Assembly (NCBI GenBank): GCA_963578885.1
Contig: CAUZEQ010000074.1
Location: 1-17,226, forward strand
Length of the DNA: 17,226 bases
Direction of reading: 5' to 3'
Source: UBA8437 sp963578885
GTDB lineage: Bacteria > Planctomycetota > Planctomycetia > Planctomycetales > Planctomycetaceae
Shown here: one piece after another, positions 14,719 through 17,226 of the stretch
How positions within the stretch are numbered: the stretch's first letter is position 1
Layout: each line of letters starts with the position of its first letter
Made by a program: the position numbers and the translations under genes
Notes under the pieces: generated by a model
What the model was told of the DNA's origin: nothing
Database searches by the model: none
Seen by the model: the letters and a program-made list of their open reading frames with translations, nothing else

Positions 14719-14733
14719 CCCGCCTGCGGCGGG
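14719..14733 (+). terminator. Short GC hairpin immediately after the DUF1501 stop
   Basis: CCCGCC (14719-14724) pairs with GGCGGG (14728-14733) around TGC, directly after TAG 14716-14718. A TTGAAG tail follows, without a full T-run. It resembles the hairpin at 3157-3173. Confidence 0.4.
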
Positions 14734-14742
14734 TTGAAGAAC

Positions 14743-14776
14743 TCTGACCCCCTTTCCAACCGCCGCGGGGGTCAGA
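14743..14776. repeat. Inverted repeat of the GTCTGACCCC family
   Basis: TCTGACCCCC (14743-14752) pairs perfectly with GGGGGTCAGA (14767-14776) around a 14-base loop. It lies in the gap between two converging genes, where a bidirectional terminator is expected. Confidence 0.55.
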
Positions 14777-14823
14777 CGCCCGCCTCGGACGAGTTCTGCT
14801 CCATCTTCAGCGGTCCGCTGGCG

Positions 14824-14932
14824 GGGGCCTGACCCCTTTGTTGCAAACAGGCTGGCTGGCCGAAGGGGTCAGGCCCCGCCTGCGGTCCGTGATGGGTGGA
14901 TCAGGACTTTCTGTGGGCGGCGTCTGACCCCC
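14824..14932. repeat. Dispersed repeat copy B: hairpin plus 71-base unit
   Basis: Bases 14824-14838 and 14863-14877 form the same perfect 15-base inverted repeat (GGGGCCTGACCCCTT arm) as copy A, again with a 24-base loop. The part 14862-14932 matches 624-694 at 64 of 71 positions in direct orientation. It ends 22 bases before the 3' end of the - strand hydrolase gene and may serve as its terminator. Confidence 0.8.
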
Positions 14933-14954
14933 GCGCTGCAGAACCGCCCCCAGC

Positions 14955-16946
14955 CTACCGCCGTTCCAACCGAATCTTCCGCGGCCCGATCAGCCCAAAC
15001 AACTGATCGATATCAAACTGCTCGAGCAACCCGAAGCAGAACAGTTCCGGAGCCTGGTTGACTCCGATCTTCTCGTCAAACACCTGCTTGAGACTCTCGT
15101 AGCAGTCAAAGAGGTGCAACCCGGCGATCGATTCGGGTTCGAGCCCCGCGGCGACCAGTGCGGCCAGCGACGTGCGTGCTCCCACGGCGACCAACCCGGG
15201 TGCTTGCCCGTGCTGGAGGTGGACCCATTTGGCCACCGCCTGCAGCTGCCGGGCCTGCAGGCCCAGAGCCCGGTCTCCGACGGTGGCGACCATCAGTGCG
15301 AACAGGTAACCGCGGCGACCGATCGCCGATTCGCCGAGGTAGAACGGGTCGACTGCGAATACGCGGTGCCCCTTGGCCAGCAGCAACTCGGCCTGCTCGG
15401 CCACCGAGCCGCGGCCGGTGTCGGCCAGCAGCACCGAGGTCTGCTTGGGTTCTCCTCGAACCAGTTCCACCACCGGCACGGTCCACTCGCCTCCGAGTCT
15501 CAGCTTCCAGAGGATCGCCCGCGTCCGCTTCTTGCCCTCACCCTCGACCTTCTCATCCACCAGCGTGGACCCCAGTTTCATCGGCCGCGATCGGATCACC
15601 CGGGCCAGTCGTTCTCGGGCATTCTGCTGCCAGTTCTTCAACGCGGTTGTCGCGGCGTCGTCGGCGGGCACATCGGGGTAGCGGGGCAGTTTCGAGGCGA
15701 TCTGCCGGGCGAGTGAGACGAAGGTGGCGTTGTTGTCGGGGATCGCCACGTGGAGTTGCGACTTGGTCTTCAACTGGTCTGTGACATCGATCTCGCTGGC
15801 ACTGTAGTCGGCCTGGTCGGGGAAGAAGTGGACTCCGAACATCCGGTAGAGCACTTCGCGGTTGTCCCGGCCGAAGTTGTGGTTCCCGGGTGAGAAGTTG
15901 ATGTGAGCCCAGAGGTTCTTGCGTTTGCCGTAGAGGTCGTAGATGGGGCGGGCGGCTGCGAGCAATGGCGGCAGGGCGTGGCCGGCGGCGAAGCAGCAGT
16001 TGTCGGTGGCGTTGAAGGTCAGCAGAGCGGCTCGCGGGGCCAGCATGGCGGTCAGGTGCGAGTAATCGGCGATGGTGGCCAGGTCGCAGGGGGTCTGTTC
16101 CGAATCGCCGAGGTCCGAGAAGTTGCGGTTTCGTGTGAGGTAGCTCGAGTAGCCCGCGACGGGGTCGCAGAGGGTCACTCGGGTGTCCAGGGCACTGATC
16201 GTGATCGTCTGCCAGCCGCCTCCCGAGAGCCCCGCGACCGCTACACGTTGGGGATCGGCGTTGGGGTGAGCCAGCAGCAGGTCGATGCCTCGCGACATCG
16301 AGAGATAAAACGGAGCCAGTCCGCTGGTGCCGCAGAGGTCGAGCTGGTTCATCAGGTTGTGGCTGTACCCCGGCTTGTGCAACTGCCCCATGCCCAGCCA
16401 TTCGACGTTCAGAGCCAGCATGCCGCGGCGGGCCTGGTTGATGCAGCGGATCTGCTTGTAGTCGGCCGCCTTGCCGTTGGGTCGATCGTGTCCGTTGACG
16501 TTGAGCACGACGGGGATCGGGTCCGAGTCTTCGGTGAGCCCTTCGGGTTCGTAGAGCAGGGCCGGAATCCACAGACCCGGCAGCGCCTCGTATCGCACCT
16601 TGCGGATCCGGTAGCCCGGCCCACCCGAAATCGTCTCCATCCACTGAACGCTCGGTCGGGACTTCTTCCACCTCGCCGCTTCGCCACGCAGGACCACCTC
16701 GTCGAGCACCCGCCGCCTGAGCACTCGTGCAAGAGACTCCCACTGGGCCTTCGACTTGACCTGTGGCATCGCCGGCACGCGGCTGTCGGTGAACGAGATG
16801 ACTTCCCGCTGAGGTGTACCGGGGCTGAGGATCTTCGTCTGCAGCAGGCTCTTGACGTCCGCGGGAGCTGGCGAGGCGGGCAGTGCGACGAGTGCGACGA
16901 GGGCGGCGAGAGCCAGGGTGTGGCGGGTGAGAGGCAGGGGTCGCAT
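14955..16946 (-). CDS. Exported alpha/beta hydrolase, acetyl-xylan-esterase-like
   Basis: This 663-residue protein begins with a Sec signal (LALAALVALVALPASPAPA, cleavage likely near 29). The first hydrolase domain (about 100-375) has strand VPVVLNVNGHD, nucleophile elbow GLSGGGWQT with S241, probable acid D315 in FNATDNCC after LAPRAALL, and probable H356 in SPGNHNFG, so the triad looks complete. This layout is that of planctomycete acetyl-esterase/AXE1-like enzymes. A second copy appears from about 490 (VLLADTGRG, HRVFAVDPFYLGES, FDIDQLFGLIGPRKI), but its elbow reads GARTS with R591 where serine is expected, and the chain stops before the acid and histidine. Start ATG 16946 is preceded by GAGGTG (16957-16952 on this strand), five bases away. 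The gene converges on the DUF1501 gene. Likely role: deacylation of carbohydrate outside the cytoplasm; the substrate is unproven. Confidence 0.88.
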   Translation of the reverse strand: MRPLPLTRHTLALAALVALVALPASPAPADVKSLLQTKILSPGTPQREVISFTDSRVPAMPQVKSKAQWESLARVLRRRVLDEVVLRGEAARWKKSRPSVQWMETISGGPGYRIRKVRYEALPGLWIPALLYEPEGLTEDSDPIPVVLNVNGHDRPNGKAADYKQIRCINQARRGMLALNVEWLGMGQLHKPGYSHNLMNQLDLCGTSGLAPFYLSMSRGIDLLLAHPNADPQRVAVAGLSGGGWQTITISALDTRVTLCDPVAGYSSYLTRNRNFSDLGDSEQTPCDLATIADYSHLTAMLAPRAALLTFNATDNCCFAAGHALPPLLAAARPIYDLYGKRKNLWAHINFSPGNHNFGRDNREVLYRMFGVHFFPDQADYSASEIDVTDQLKTKSQLHVAIPDNNATFVSLARQIASKLPRYPDVPADDAATTALKNWQQNARERLARVIRSRPMKLGSTLVDEKVEGEGKKRTRAILWKLRLGGEWTVPVVELVRGEPKQTSVLLADTGRGSVAEQAELLLAKGHRVFAVDPFYLGESAIGRRGYLFALMVATVGDRALGLQARQLQAVAKWVHLQHGQAPGLVAVGARTSLAALVAAGLEPESIAGLHLFDCYESLKQVFDEKIGVNQAPELFCFGLLEQFDIDQLFGLIGPRKIRLERR

Positions 16947-16951
16947 CGAGG

Positions 16952-16957
16952 CACCTC
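16952..16957 (-). promoter_or_regulatory. Ribosome binding site of the alpha/beta hydrolase gene
   Basis: GAGGTG on the - strand ends five bases before the ATG at 16946. It fixes the start of the hydrolase and agrees with the signal peptide. Confidence 0.65.
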
Positions 16958-17226
16958 GTGGAGGAGTTCATCCGCCCGAGAAGGCTCATGCGAGTCGCGG
17001 TCGGTGCGTGATTGTGGCCACGGTGTGCCGATGGCCGCAAGCGGTGCCGCGGCAGAAGAAAAAAAGAGGTACCCCTCGCAGATCGACAGGCGGGCTCGGA
17101 CCGGCAGTCCGGGTAGCCGGTGTGCCAACGCCTGTCGTCTGCGAAGGGCTCGTCCCCCCCGACGAGTCCCGCCAGGCGACTCGTGAGTCACCGACGGGGT
17201 CCGCCCGAGTCATCGCATGTTGCCGG
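16958..17226. other. 5' flank of the hydrolase gene; no gene recognised
   Basis: Frames crossing this stretch give arginine- and proline-rich translations without family resemblance. An A-rich tract at about 17056-17065 (a T-run on the - strand) could be part of the hydrolase promoter region. Weak hairpins occur at 17146-17170 (six paired bases, then a mismatch) and 17178-17189 (GACTC-GT-GAGTC). No -35/-10 pair was convincing. Confidence 0.4.

Noticed and set aside
15553..17186. Frames on both strands overlapping the alpha/beta hydrolase gene
   Set aside because: The hydrolase has a signal peptide, triad and ribosome binding site; the overlapping frames have only biased composition.

Overview
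The window looks like a piece of a high-GC planctomycete chromosome. The main support is its set of families typical of Planctomycetota: four DUF1501 proteins, three of them with visible twin-arginine-type N-termini, and one large PSCyt1-DUF1549-LamG-DUF1553 cytochrome-like protein. With them are a Gfo/Idh/MocA oxidoreductase, a multidomain SGNH hydrolase and an acetyl-xylan-esterase-like alpha/beta hydrolase. No ribosomal or tRNA gene, CRISPR array, intact transposase or phage gene was recognised.

Layout. Bases 1-522 hold the 3' end of a DUF1501 gene. A repeat-rich gap (523-780) leads to a complete malate synthase G gene (glcB, 781-2961). After a 340-base gap with hairpins comes a same-strand block: DUF1501 (3302-4777), Gfo/Idh/MocA oxidoreductase (4846-6159), SGNH hydrolase (6166-8061), PSCyt1/DUF1549/LamG/DUF1553 (8121-11570) and DUF1501 (11577-13013). 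Two junctions are only 6 bases long, so much of this block is probably one operon. A possible 43-codon ORF and a long palindromic element follow. A last + strand DUF1501 gene (13306-14718) converges on a - strand alpha/beta hydrolase gene (14955-16946) across another repeat-rich gap. Bases 16947-17226 are the 5' flank of that hydrolase gene and show no convincing gene.

How the genes may work together (inference). Every complete protein of the main block except the oxidoreductase carries an export signal, as does the alpha/beta hydrolase. The esterase-type hydrolases, the LamG domain and the sugar-type oxidoreductase suggest capture and trimming of esterified carbohydrate outside the cytoplasm, with oxidation of a sugar product inside. 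DUF1501 and DUF1549/DUF1553 proteins have no firmly established biochemical role. Malate synthase G is a housekeeping enzyme of glyoxylate metabolism and is probably independent of the block.

The least ordinary features are noncoding. A GTCTGACCCC/GGGGTCAGAC palindrome family occupies three intergenic gaps, including two directly oriented 71-base copies about 14 kb apart with 64/71 identity and a perfect 18-base-arm hairpin inside the putative operon. A second element at 13158-13223 has perfect 22-base arms that are each themselves palindromic. Two hydrolases also carry what appear to be degenerate extra copies of their catalytic domain.
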